DNA of 64,000 bases from Georgenia_B sunbinii (GCF_036421855.1 NZ_JAZGOK010000011.1), one strand, 5' to 3'. Counted from the stretch's first letter, positions 44,202 through 52,906 are shown. A program made the numbers and translations. Notes: generated by a model from the sequence alone, not told the origin.

Positions 44202-45200
44202 ATGGCGGCGGCTGTGGCATGGATGGAGCGACGCCAGGTGGTGCTGTACCTCGTTGCGCTGGCGGTTGGCGCCCTGGTGGGGATGAGCGTGCCCGCTGTC
44301 GCGCAACCGGCGGAGGCGGTGATCAACCCGGTGATCGCGCTGCTGCTCTATGCCACCTTCGTCGGGGTGCCGTTCGGCAGCATCGGGCGGGCGTTTCGTG
44401 ACGGGCGATTCCTGACGACGACGCTGATCCTTAACTTCATCCTCGTTCCGGTCGTGGTGCTCGGGCTGTCGCGGATGGTTGCCCACGACGAGGTCCTTCT
44501 CGTCGGGGTGCTGCTCGTGCTGCTGGCACCGTGCATCGACTACGTCATCGTGTTCACCGGGCTGGCCGGTGGTGCTCATGAGCGACTCCTGGCGGCGGCC
44601 CCGATCCTCATGCTCGGTCAGCTGCTGCTGCTCCCGGTCTACCTGTGGCTGTTCGTCGGTGCCGACGTCGGCACCGACGTCGACCTGGCACCGTTGGTCG
44701 ACGCCTTCGTGATGCTCGTCGTCCTGCCGCTGGCGGCAGCAGGTCTCACCCGGCTCGCAGCTCCCCGCACGCGCTGGGGCCGCCCGGTGAAGGACGGCGT
44801 GCTGGGCGCGATGGTGCCGCTGATGATGCTGACGCTCGCCACGGTGGTCGCTTCGCAGATCAGCGGAGTCGGCCAGCAGATCACCAGCCTTCTGCTGGCC
44901 ATCCCGGTCTACGTGCTCTTTGCCGCCATCATGGTTCCGGTCGGCATCGTCGCCGCCCGTGTCGCGCGGCTGGACATGCCCGGCGCTCGTGCCGTGGTGT
45001 TCAGCGGCGTGACTCGCAACTCCCTGGTCATCCTTCCCGTGGCACTCGCCCTCCCGGCCGCGTTCGACCTAGTTCCACTGGTCGTCGTTACCCAGACGCT
45101 GGTCGAGCTGGTCGTCATGGTCATCCTTGTCCGGCTGGTCCCGCGAGCTGTTCGGACCCGCGTGACATCGGCTGTCACTGCCGAGCACCGGGCGCTCTGA
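44202..45200 (+). CDS. ACR3/BASS-type transporter (arsenic resistance protein family)
   Basis: A 332-residue carrier with about ten membrane helices. The conserved cysteine of ACR3 lies at C111 in LLAPCIDYVIV, and TRNSLVILPVALALP matches the second signature. Related carriers export arsenite with the proton gradient. No arsR, arsC or other ars gene is adjacent, so the substrate could differ. The start has no clear ribosome binding site and an internal start at MERRQ (44223) is possible. Confidence 0.82.
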   Translation: MAAAVAWMERRQVVLYLVALAVGALVGMSVPAVAQPAEAVINPVIALLLYATFVGVPFGSIGRAFRDGRFLTTTLILNFILVPVVVLGLSRMVAHDEVLLVGVLLVLLAPCIDYVIVFTGLAGGAHERLLAAAPILMLGQLLLLPVYLWLFVGADVGTDVDLAPLVDAFVMLVVLPLAAAGLTRLAAPRTRWGRPVKDGVLGAMVPLMMLTLATVVASQISGVGQQITSLLLAIPVYVLFAAIMVPVGIVAARVARLDMPGARAVVFSGVTRNSLVILPVALALPAAFDLVPLVVVTQTLVELVVMVILVRLVPRAVRTRVTSAVTAEHRAL

Positions 45201-45203
45201 GCC

Positions 45204-45260
45204 TCGACGCTCCCGGCAGGGGCTGCTGCCCGAACGGGCACCGGCTCTGCCCCGGCGTCG
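45204..45260 (+). terminator. Imperfect hairpin after the ACR3-like gene
   Basis: CGACGC (45205-45210) pairs with GCGTCG (45255-45260), and an inner stem TGCCC-GAAC-GGGCA lies within. No T-tract. Confidence 0.45.
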
Positions 45261-45284
45261 GCACACCCGTCGCGAGGCCCGGCG

Positions 45285-45290
45285 TACCGT
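45285..45290 (+). promoter_or_regulatory. -10 element of the CHAP-like gene (leaderless)
   Basis: TACCGT fits TANNNT and ends exactly 6 nt before the ATG at 45297. Confidence 0.55.
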
Positions 45291-45296
45291 GAGGTC

Positions 45297-46706
45297 ATGC
45301 CAGCAGCCCGGGCGCTCGCCGTCCCGGGGGTCGAACGGGGCATTGCGCCGCGTCGGCACCCCGGCGCCCGGAGCGCCGGCGTCCGGCCCGCAGCCGGGAC
45401 GTTGGGTCAGGTGCCGGTGGACACGCGGATGCTGCTCGCACTGCAGCGGACCGGCGGGAACGCGCTGGCCACGCTGGTGGTGCAACGCCTCGTGCCGCGT
45501 GACTCCGACCTGCACACGATGTGCTTCGACCGACCGGTGTTCACCGCGATGTCCGACGCCGAGCTCGACGAGACCATTGCCGCGGTCGACCGGATCCTGC
45601 CCACGCTCACCGAGGACGCCGACCTCGAGACGGCCCGCGGCAACCAGGCGGAGGCGCGGCGCGAGCAGGCGGCCCGGCGCCACCCCGGGTTCGCTGCGCA
45701 CGAGGCGGCCGTCTCGGGTGCTGGCACGGCCGGCAGCCGTCGTGCGGCGGTGGAGGCGCTGGTGACGTGGTCGCGCCAGCAGCTGGATGTCTACCCCGAC
45801 CTCGTCCGGCGGTTCCGGCGCCAGCAGCAGCCGGACGTCACCGAGAAGGTGCGGGTCCTGGGGCAGGCGGCCGCCGCCGTCGCCCGCATGGAGTTCCTGC
45901 TCGGCACGATCCTGCACCGCGGCGGCTCGTGGGAGGCGACCGCGAACGCCGGTCCGATGGTGGACGACTACACCGGCGGCGGGGACGCGGCGTGGTGCAC
46001 CAAGTTCGCCACGTCCGCGCTCGCGGCGATCCGCGGCGACAGCGTCGTCGCCGGCTCCGGCTACAAGGTCGCCAACCCGACGGAGTTCCCCGGGCTCGAC
46101 ATCGAGGCCGACGCCGCGCAGGGCGGCGCGTTCGTCGGCACGCGCCGCAGCCGGAGTGCGACCAGTGCCGACAGCCCGTTCGTCGAGCTGCGGGAGACTC
46201 TCACCGCCATCGCCGCCGGCACGGTGGCCGGCCAGACCGCCGCGGAGGCGGCCGAGGCGTTCCTGCGCGACCGCATCCGGCCGCAGCCCGGCGACATCTT
46301 GGTCACCCGCCGCGGGGTCGCCGACCCCAACAGCTTCGCCGGCGGTTCCCTCAGTCACACGCTCATGGTCGAGTCGGTCTCCGGCAGCCGGATCAGCCTC
46401 ATCGAGGGCAACGCGAGCGCGACGACCGACCGGGTGTCGGGGCGGGTGCTCGACCTCAGCGTCGTCGGCGACGTCGAGGAGATTGTCTTCATCAGCCGGG
46501 CGAGCCTGGGCAGCGGCGTGGCCGCCGCCGAGTCGGCGCTCACCGGCATCGAGGAGGTCGAGGAGGCGTCCCGGGTCGACAAGGCGGCGATCCTGCGACC
46601 GATCGACGACCTCAACATCCTGCTCGAGGGCCTCGCCCGGTCCGAGGGGGACGTCTCGCAGGGGCGGTCCCGTGGCACCGTCGCCGAGCTGGTCGGCAAC
46701 GGCTGA
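45297..46706 (+). CDS. CHAP-like cysteine amidase/peptidase with eCIS-effector-like N-terminal tag
   Basis: A 469-residue protein without a signal peptide. Residues 45-64 (MLLALQRTGGNALATLVVQR) match the LQR..GN.A..R-type tag seen on cargo of extracellular contractile injection systems and DUF4157-type proteins. A helical region follows (80-215). A CHAP/NlpC-like core is suggested by C234 in AAWCTKFATSA, H354 in LSHTLMVESV and N372 in IEGNAS. Cell-wall hydrolysis or peptide cleavage is inferred, not shown. No eCIS structural genes lie in the window. The start is supported by TACCGT 6 nt upstream. Confidence 0.65.
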   Translation: MPAARALAVPGVERGIAPRRHPGARSAGVRPAAGTLGQVPVDTRMLLALQRTGGNALATLVVQRLVPRDSDLHTMCFDRPVFTAMSDAELDETIAAVDRILPTLTEDADLETARGNQAEARREQAARRHPGFAAHEAAVSGAGTAGSRRAAVEALVTWSRQQLDVYPDLVRRFRRQQQPDVTEKVRVLGQAAAAVARMEFLLGTILHRGGSWEATANAGPMVDDYTGGGDAAWCTKFATSALAAIRGDSVVAGSGYKVANPTEFPGLDIEADAAQGGAFVGTRRSRSATSADSPFVELRETLTAIAAGTVAGQTAAEAAEAFLRDRIRPQPGDILVTRRGVADPNSFAGGSLSHTLMVESVSGSRISLIEGNASATTDRVSGRVLDLSVVGDVEEIVFISRASLGSGVAAAESALTGIEEVEEASRVDKAAILRPIDDLNILLEGLARSEGDVSQGRSRGTVAELVGNG

Positions 46707-46721
46707 GCGCACCGGTCCGAC

Positions 46722-46765
46722 TGGGCAGTGTCCGACCCTCGACGTACACTCGAACACGTGTGCGA
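46722..46765 (+). promoter_or_regulatory. dnaE2 promoter with a LexA (SOS) box
   Basis: TCGAACACGTGTGCGA at 46750-46765 matches TCGAAC-N4-GTTCGA with one mismatch. It overlaps the last base of the -10 TACACT (46745-46750). A -35-like TGGGCA lies 17 bp upstream at 46722-46727. LexA control of dnaE2 is expected. Confidence 0.8.
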
Positions 46766-46780
46766 CGTCGGGGGTGGGTG

Positions 46781-49700
46781 ATGGCAGGGCCGCGGTACGC
46801 TGAGCTGCACGCGCACTCGGCCTTCAGCTTCCTCGACGGCGCCAACCAGCCCGAGGAGCTCGCCGTCGAGGCGCACCGGCTCGGGCTGACGGCGCTGGGG
46901 CTGACCGACCATGACGGTCTCTACGGCGTGGTCCGGTTCGCCGAGGCGGCCCGCGGGCTGGGGTTGCCGACGGTCATCGGCGCCGAGCTCGACCTCGGCG
47001 GCACCGGGCGGGCGGCGGGCCGGTCCAAGGCCGGGGAGGACGGCCGGATGGATCCCGACGGCACCCACCTGGTCGTGCTGTCCCGGGGCAGCGAGGGCTA
47101 CCACCGACTCTCCCGCGCGATCGCCACCGCCCACCTCGCCACCGGTGAGAAGGGCCGGGCGGACTACCGCCTCGAGGAGCTCGCCGCCGCCGCGGCCGGC
47201 GAGTGGCTGGTACTCACCGGTTGCCGCAAGGGCGCAGTGCCGCGGGCGCTCGCGGCCGGCGACCACGACGGCGCCCGCGTGGCGCTCGACGAGCTCGTCG
47301 CGCTGTTCGGCCGCGACAATGTCGCCGTCGAGGTGACCCGGCACGGCCGGGCGGGGGAGGACGCGCAGGCCGCGGCGCTGGCCGGGCTTGCCACCGAGGC
47401 GGGGCTGCCGCTCGTCGCCACCGGTGCGGTGCACGCCGCCCGCCCCGCCGACCAACCGCTCGCCGACGTCCTCGCCGCCACCCGGGCCCGGGCCACGCTG
47501 GAGGAGATCGACGGCTGGCTACCGCCCTACCCCGCCTACCTGCGCTCGGCCGAGGAGATGCTGCGGCTGCACCACCGCACCCCCGGCGCCGTCACCACCG
47601 CCGCCGAGCTCGCCGCCGAGTGCGCCTTCGACCTCGCGCTCGTCGCCCCGAACCTGCCGCCGCACCCGGTGCCGACCGGCCACACCGAAGCCAGCTGGCT
47701 GCGCGAGCTCACCGAGCGCGGCGCCGCGGAGCGCTACGGGCCGCGCGGGGCCGAGCGCCAGCCCGGTGCCTACGCGATGATCGAGCACGAGCTCGACGTC
47801 ATCGGCCAGCTCGGCTTCCCCGGCTACTTCCTCATCGTCCACGAGATCGTCGACTTCTGCCGGCAGCGGGGCATCCTGTGCCAGGGGCGCGGCTCGGCCG
47901 CCAACTCGGCGGTCTGCTTCGCGCTGGGGATCACCGCCGTCGACGCCGTCCAGCACCGGCTGCTGTTCGAACGGTTCCTGTCCCCGGGCCGGTCCGGACC
48001 GCCCGACATCGACCTCGACATCGAGTCCGGCCGCCGCGAGGAGGTCATCCAGCACGTCTACGAGCGCTACGGCCGGACGCACGCCGCGCAGGTCGCCAAC
48101 GTCATCTCCTACCGGCCACGCTCGGCGGTCCGCGACGCCGCGCGGGCGCTGGGCCACGACGTCGGCCAGCAGGACGCGTGGAGCAAGTCGATCGAGCGGT
48201 GGGGAAGCCTGCGTCGGCCCGACGACGGCGGCGGGTCCGGCGCCGCGGCAGGCGGCCCGAAGGAGCGCGGCGGTCGTGGCCCGGCGCCGGCCGACGACAT
48301 CGCCGCCATCCCCGCCGACGTCCTCGACATCGCCGAGCAGATGCTGCGGCTGCCCCGCCACCTGGGCATCCACTCCGGCGGCATGGTGCTGTGCGACCGG
48401 CCGGTCATCGAGGTCTGCCCGGTGGAGTGGGCGACCATGCCCGGGCGCACCGTGCTGCAGTGGGACAAGGACGACTGCGCCGACGCCGGCCTGGTGAAGT
48501 TCGACCTCCTCGGCCTGGGGATGCTCACCGCGCTGCGGATCGCCTTCACCGAGATCAACGCCCGGGCCGACGACGGCGCCACCCCGGTGGGCCTGCACGC
48601 ACTGCCACAGGAGGACCCGCGGGTCTATGACCTGCTGTGCGCGGCGGACACCGTGGGGGTGTTCCAGGTCGAGTCCCGCGCCCAGATGGCCACCCTGCCC
48701 CGGCTGCGGCCACGGGAGTTCTACGACATCGTCGTCGAGGTCGCGCTCATCCGGCCCGGGCCGATCCAGGGTGACTCGGTCAACCCGTACATCAACCGGC
48801 GGCGGGGCCGGGAGAAGGTCACCTACCTCCACCCGCTGCTCGAGCCAGCGCTGTCCAAGACCCTCGGGGTGCCGCTGTTCCAGGAGCAGCTCATGCAGAT
48901 CGCCATCGACGTCGCCGGCTTCAGCCCCGCCGAGGCCGACCAGCTGCGCAAGGCGATGGGGTCCAAGCGGTCGGCCGAACGGATGGCCGCGCTGCACGAC
49001 CGCCTCATGGCAGGGATGGCCGAGAAGGGGGTCGGCAGCGACGTCGCCGAGCAGATCTACGACAAGCTCAAGGCCTTCTCGGACTTCGGCTTCCCCGAGT
49101 CCCACGCCTTCTCCTTCGCCTACCTGGTGTACGCCAGCGCCTGGCTCAAGGTCCGCCACCCGGAGGCCTTCTACGCCGCGCTGCTCGCCGCCCAGCCGAT
49201 GGGCTTCTACTCCCCGCAGTCCTTGGTCGCCGACGCCCGCCGCCACGGCGTCCAGGTGCTTCGCGCCGACGTCCAGCTCTCCCGCCCCCACGCCCACGTC
49301 GCGACAGCAGACTTGTCCCCGAGAGCAGACTCGTCGCCCACAGCAGACTTGTCCGCGAGAGCAGACTTGTCCCCGAGAGCAGACTTGTCGCTGACAGCAG
49401 ACTTGTCCCCGAGAGCAGACTTGTCCCCGAGAGCAGACTTGTCCCCGAGAGCAGACTTGTCGCCGACAGCAGGATTATCCGGCGACGTTCCCCGGGACCC
49501 GCGCACCGGCGTCCGGCTCGTCGACGCCGACCCGCAGCTCGCCGTCCGCCTCGGGCTGGCCCCGGTGCGGGGGATCGGGGAGAAGACCGCGGAACGGATC
49601 GTCACCGAGCGCGAGCACGGCGGACCGTTCCGGGACCTGCCCGACCTCGCCCGGAGGGTGGATCTGCGTGCTACCCAGCTCGAGGCGTTGGCCACCGCCG

Positions 49701-50236
49701 GCGCGCTCGGCTGCTTCGGCCTCGACCGGCGCGAGGCGCTGTGGGCGGCCGGTGCGCTCGCCGGTGAGCACGGGGTGCTGCCGAACACCGCCGTCGGCTA
49801 TCACGCGCCGACGCTGCCGGGGATGGAGGATGTCGAGGTCGCCGTCGCGGACGTCTGGGCCACCGGGGTCTCGCCGGACAGCTTCCCCACCCAGTTCCTG
49901 CGCGACGACCTCACCGCGGCCGGCATCCCCACGATCGCCGCGCTGGCCGGCTACCAGACCGGCACTCGGGTGGAGGCTGCCGGCGTCGTCACCCACCGGC
50001 AGCGGCCGGCGACGGCGGCCGGCGTCACCTTTCTGTCGTTGGAGGACGAGACCGGGCTGCTCAACGTCGTGTGCAGCGGCGGGCTGTGGAGCCGCTTCCG
50101 GCAGGTGGCGCGCACGAGCGCGGCGCTGGTGGTGCGGGGACGGGTGGAGAAGGCCGACGGCGTCCTCAACCTCGTCGCCGAGCACCTGCGTCCGCTGCCG
50201 CTCAAGGTTGCCAGCAGGTCTCGCGACTTTCGCTAG
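46781..50236 (+). CDS. dnaE2: Error-prone DNA polymerase DnaE2 (ImuC)
   Basis: A 1151-residue C-family polymerase for damage-induced translesion synthesis with ImuB. An N-terminal PHP domain (YAELHAHSAFSFLDGA, TDHDGLYG) precedes the palm with PDIDLDIE, the fingers, an HhH motif (VRGIGEKTAERI) and a C-terminal OB fold (THRQRPATAAGVTFLSLEDE). Residues 843-902 are an unusual run of ten hexapeptides (ADLSPR/ADLSPT), from an 18-bp repeat, inserted between fingers and HhH. ATG at 46781 is the family start; a much longer upstream frame is not used. Confidence 0.94.
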   Translation: MAGPRYAELHAHSAFSFLDGANQPEELAVEAHRLGLTALGLTDHDGLYGVVRFAEAARGLGLPTVIGAELDLGGTGRAAGRSKAGEDGRMDPDGTHLVVLSRGSEGYHRLSRAIATAHLATGEKGRADYRLEELAAAAAGEWLVLTGCRKGAVPRALAAGDHDGARVALDELVALFGRDNVAVEVTRHGRAGEDAQAAALAGLATEAGLPLVATGAVHAARPADQPLADVLAATRARATLEEIDGWLPPYPAYLRSAEEMLRLHHRTPGAVTTAAELAAECAFDLALVAPNLPPHPVPTGHTEASWLRELTERGAAERYGPRGAERQPGAYAMIEHELDVIGQLGFPGYFLIVHEIVDFCRQRGILCQGRGSAANSAVCFALGITAVDAVQHRLLFERFLSPGRSGPPDIDLDIESGRREEVIQHVYERYGRTHAAQVANVISYRPRSAVRDAARALGHDVGQQDAWSKSIERWGSLRRPDDGGGSGAAAGGPKERGGRGPAPADDIAAIPADVLDIAEQMLRLPRHLGIHSGGMVLCDRPVIEVCPVEWATMPGRTVLQWDKDDCADAGLVKFDLLGLGMLTALRIAFTEINARADDGATPVGLHALPQEDPRVYDLLCAADTVGVFQVESRAQMATLPRLRPREFYDIVVEVALIRPGPIQGDSVNPYINRRRGREKVTYLHPLLEPALSKTLGVPLFQEQLMQIAIDVAGFSPAEADQLRKAMGSKRSAERMAALHDRLMAGMAEKGVGSDVAEQIYDKLKAFSDFGFPESHAFSFAYLVYASAWLKVRHPEAFYAALLAAQPMGFYSPQSLVADARRHGVQVLRADVQLSRPHAHVATADLSPRADSSPTADLSARADLSPRADLSLTADLSPRADLSPRADLSPRADLSPTAGLSGDVPRDPRTGVRLVDADPQLAVRLGLAPVRGIGEKTAERIVTEREHGGPFRDLPDLARRVDLRATQLEALATAGALGCFGLDRREALWAAGALAGEHGVLPNTAVGYHAPTLPGMEDVEVAVADVWATGVSPDSFPTQFLRDDLTAAGIPTIAALAGYQTGTRVEAAGVVTHRQRPATAAGVTFLSLEDETGLLNVVCSGGLWSRFRQVARTSAALVVRGRVEKADGVLNLVAEHLRPLPLKVASRSRDFR
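49307..49486 (+). repeat. Ten-unit 18-bp array inside dnaE2
   Basis: Consecutive 18-bp units with consensus GCAGACTTGTCCCCGAGA start at 49307, 49325, 49343, 49361, 49379, 49397, 49415, 49433, 49451 and 49469. Units 1, 4, 6, 7 and 8 are identical; the last is the most diverged. Because 18 is a multiple of 3, the frame is kept and each unit encodes ADLSPR or a close variant. No spacers separate the units. Confidence 0.97.
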
Positions 50237-50240
50237 CCCG

Positions 50241-50330
50241 CGGACAATCCTGCTGTCGGCGACAAGTCTGCTCTCGCGGACAAGTCTGCTGTCGGCGACA
50301 AGTCTGCTGTGGGGGACAAGTCTGCTGTGG
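50241..50330 (-). repeat. Five-unit inverted copy of the dnaE2 repeat in non-coding DNA
   Basis: Units at 50241, 50259, 50277, 50295 and 50313 are reverse complements of the dnaE2 array unit (GCGACAAGTCTGCTCTCG and variants). The array begins 5 bp after the dnaE2 stop and ends about 20 bp before the stop of the convergent AI-2E gene. Together with the coding array it forms a long inverted repeat about 750 bp apart. Confidence 0.95.
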
Positions 50331-50350
50331 GGGCGAGGGGAGGGGGAGGG

Positions 50351-51664
50351 TCAGTCGGCGCTGGCGGCGTACTTGTTCCCCCTGCGGTTGAGCCGGATGG
50401 CCAGCCGTTTGGGATCAGGCAGGTCGCCCTCCAGCGGCGGGTCCGGCTCGTGCAGCGCGGAGTAGACGGCCCAGATGACCGCCAGCAGCGGGATCGCGAT
50501 GATGGCGCCGAGGAGGCCACCGAGGAAGGTCCCGGCCGTCACGCCGAGCGCGACGACGACGGGGTGCAGCGACACCTGCTTGCCCATGACGAGCGGCTGC
50601 AGCAGGTTGCCCTCGATCTGGCCGATGAGCGCGATGCCGATGGTGACGATCAGCGCGGCCAGCGGCCCGACCGCGGCGAGCGCGACGACGGCGGCGATGA
50701 TCATCGCCAGCGGCGCACCGATGAGCGGGATGAAGGCGCCGATGAACACCAGCACCGCGAGCGGCGCCGCCAGCGGCACCCCGACGATGAGCAGCAGGAC
50801 GAATGCCATGATCCCGTCGGCCGACGCCACGATCATGGTGCCGCGGGCGTAGCCGGAGAACGTGTACCAGCCGGCGCTGGCGGCCCGGTGCATCGGCTCG
50901 CGCGACCGGGCGGGGAGCTGGTTGAGGAACCAGCGCCACATGTCCTCGCCCCGGCTGAGGAAGAACACCGTGACGAACACGCTCAGCGCGAGGATGGTGA
51001 ACACCAGGGCGACGGTGCCGGCGTTGCTCAGCACCTGGCTCACCAGGTCCCCCGCGTTGGCCGCGACGTACTCCTGCGCCTGGGCGACCATCGTGTTGAT
51101 GGCGTCGACGATCTCCGCCTGGGTGATGTGGATCGGCAGCGGGCCGTCCTCGAGGAACTCGAAGATCCGGTCGACGCCCGCGCTGAACTGATCGGCGAGG
51201 GTCGACCACTGGCCCGCAACCGAGGAGATGACATAGGTGAAGATGCCGGCGACGACGAGGACCGAGCCGAGCAGCGTCACCGCCGTCGCCAGCCCGCGCG
51301 GCATGTACCGCGACAGCGCTCTGACGATCGGGTAGAGCACGGAGGTGATGACCATCGCCAGGAAGACGGCGATGAACACCGCCTGGATCCGTGTGGTGGC
51401 GAAGACGATCATCGCCACCACGATGACGATCCCGATGGACAGCCAGGCCATCTGGCCGTAGCGGCGCAGCCACCGGGGCACGTCGACCTGGTCGCGCTGA
51501 CTGACCGCCCGGCCAGGCATCCGGCGCACGGTCAACCGGCCCGTCGTCGTCGGGCGAGGCATCCGCGGCCGAGCGGCGTCGGCGAGGATGCCGATGTCAC
51601 GCGGCGGGTCCACGGGTGTCGCCGTGGGGGCGGCGGCGCGGCGCACCTTGCCGAAGAGCCTCAT
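50351..51664 (-). CDS. AI-2E family (PerM/TqsA-like) membrane protein
   Basis: A 437-residue protein of the AI-2E transporter superfamily. An N-terminal cytoplasmic tail of about 70 residues precedes seven to eight membrane helices, with the family region FIPLIGAPLAMIIAAVVALA and IEGNLLQPLVMGKQVSLHPVVV. Members export signals or ions, and the substrate here is unknown. ATG preceded by GGAGG at some distance. Convergent with dnaE2 across the repeat array. Confidence 0.88.
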   Translation of the reverse strand: MRLFGKVRRAAAPTATPVDPPRDIGILADAARPRMPRPTTTGRLTVRRMPGRAVSQRDQVDVPRWLRRYGQMAWLSIGIVIVVAMIVFATTRIQAVFIAVFLAMVITSVLYPIVRALSRYMPRGLATAVTLLGSVLVVAGIFTYVISSVAGQWSTLADQFSAGVDRIFEFLEDGPLPIHITQAEIVDAINTMVAQAQEYVAANAGDLVSQVLSNAGTVALVFTILALSVFVTVFFLSRGEDMWRWFLNQLPARSREPMHRAASAGWYTFSGYARGTMIVASADGIMAFVLLLIVGVPLAAPLAVLVFIGAFIPLIGAPLAMIIAAVVALAAVGPLAALIVTIGIALIGQIEGNLLQPLVMGKQVSLHPVVVALGVTAGTFLGGLLGAIIAIPLLAVIWAVYSALHEPDPPLEGDLPDPKRLAIRLNRRGNKYAASAD

Positions 51665-51801
51665 CCCGGTGGACCTCCTCGTGGCTGTCGCGACTAAGAA
51701 CAGTGTGGCCCATGGCCGCGTTCGGGATGCTACGACACGACCGCGACGCGTGCCCGTGCTGCCGATGGTGGTGAGCAGCCGCCGGGTCTACCGTCGGGGC
51801 C

Positions 51802-52695
51802 ATGAGCGCACCAGGTCCGATGCCGTCACTGCAGGGAGGGGTGACTCTCGTCAGTGATCCGGTGGACCAGCTGGTGGTCCGGACACCGCAGTCCCGTGCG
51901 GTGGTCCACCTCCAGGGGGCACAGGTGACGAGCTGGGAACCGGTCGGTGAGCCGCCGGTGCTCTTCCTCAGCCGGTCGGCTCAGTACGTCGCGGGCCGGC
52001 CGGTCCGCGGGGGCATCCCGATCTGCTTCCCGTGGCTGGGGGCCGGCCCCGCGCGGGACCGCCACCCGTCGCACGGCTTCGCCCGGGTACGACGGTGGCA
52101 GCTCGCGGCAGTCCGTGAGGAGGACGGCGCCGTCGTCGTCGTCCTCGAGCTGCACGACGACGAGGCGACCCGGGAGGTCTGGCCGCACGAGTTCACCGCG
52201 CGCTACGAGATCAGCGTCGGGCAGGTGCTGTCGCTGTCGCTCGAGGTACGCAACACCGGCTCGGAGCCGATGACCTTCGAGGAGTCGTTGCACAACTACT
52301 TCGCCGTCGAGGACGTCGCCCGCACGAGGGTGGAGGGGCTGGACGGGCGTACCTACGTCGCGGGCTTCCGTGACGCCGCCGCTGCTGCCCGGCAGTCGGG
52401 GCCACTGCGGGTCACGGGCGCCGCCGAGCTGGTGTTCCACGACGACGGCGAGCAGCTCACCGTCGTCGACGAGGTGCGGCCGCGGCGAATCCGGCTGACG
52501 AGCCGCCGCTCCCGCTCGACGATCGTGTGGAACCCCGGGCCGCAGTACGTCACCTCGATCCGGGACATGGCCGACGACGAGTGGTCGCGGATGCTGTGCG
52601 TCGAGACCGCGAACGTGGCGGACCAGGCGGTCACACTGGCGCCGGGGGAGACGCACACGCTGGGGCTCGAGGTCGCGGTCGCAGCGGCGGACTGA
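51802..52695 (+). CDS. D-hexose-6-phosphate mutarotase (YeaD family)
   Basis: A 297-residue galactose-mutarotase-fold enzyme that interconverts alpha and beta glucose-6-phosphate. It shows RGGIPICFPWLG, HGFARVRRW with the catalytic histidine, EESLHNYFAVEDV and VWNPGP. ATG at 51802 has TACCGT 7 nt upstream, so it may be leaderless. It is monocistronic, upstream of tRNA-Leu. Confidence 0.92.
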   Translation: MSAPGPMPSLQGGVTLVSDPVDQLVVRTPQSRAVVHLQGAQVTSWEPVGEPPVLFLSRSAQYVAGRPVRGGIPICFPWLGAGPARDRHPSHGFARVRRWQLAAVREEDGAVVVVLELHDDEATREVWPHEFTARYEISVGQVLSLSLEVRNTGSEPMTFEESLHNYFAVEDVARTRVEGLDGRTYVAGFRDAAAAARQSGPLRVTGAAELVFHDDGEQLTVVDEVRPRRIRLTSRRSRSTIVWNPGPQYVTSIRDMADDEWSRMLCVETANVADQAVTLAPGETHTLGLEVAVAAAD

Positions 52696-52768
52696 CGCGG
52701 AAAAGTGGTGATCGCCACACTCCGTGCCAGGAGGCCTCACGGGTTCGAGTCGGGCCGGTGCGTCGTGC

Positions 52769-52774
52769 TATCTT
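52769..52774 (+). promoter_or_regulatory. Possible -10 element of tRNA-Leu
   Basis: TATCTT fits TANNNT and lies about 40 bp before the mature tRNA 5' end. A TTCGAG sequence at 52744-52749 could be the -35, with a 19-bp spacer. Confidence 0.45.
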
Positions 52775-52815
52775 TGCCGACGTCGTCATCGGGCCGGAAG
52801 GCCGGGTGGTCACCT

Positions 52816-52904
52816 GTCCGGGTGGCGGAATTGGTAGACGCGCTAGCTTGAGGTGCTAGTGCCCTTTATCGGGCGTGGGGGTTCAAGTCCCCCTCCGGAC
52901 ACCA
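52816..52904 (+). tRNA. tRNA-Leu (anticodon GAG)
   Basis: The sequence folds as a class II tRNA. The acceptor stem GTCCGGG pairs with TCCGGAC, with a G-U at the last pair. The D arm includes GGCGGAATTGGTAGACGC. The anticodon loop TTGAGGT has GAG at 52850-52852 and decodes CTC/CTT. A long variable arm (TGCCCTTTATCGGGCGT) and the T arm GGGGGTTCAAGTCCCCC are present. The CCA end is encoded at 52902-52904. Confidence 0.97.
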
Positions 52905-52906
52905 GC

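Noticed and set aside
44202..45200. Arsenic resistance operon
   Set aside because: Only the carrier is present. No arsR, arsC or related gene lies next to it, so an operon claim is not supported.
42457..49297. Long antisense frames over the hydrolase and dnaE2 genes
   Set aside because: Same reason: they mirror strong genes in the opposite strand and have no motifs or start signals.
49307..49486. CRISPR-like repeat array
   Set aside because: The units are contiguous 18-mers without spacers and lie inside a conserved gene; no cas genes are nearby.
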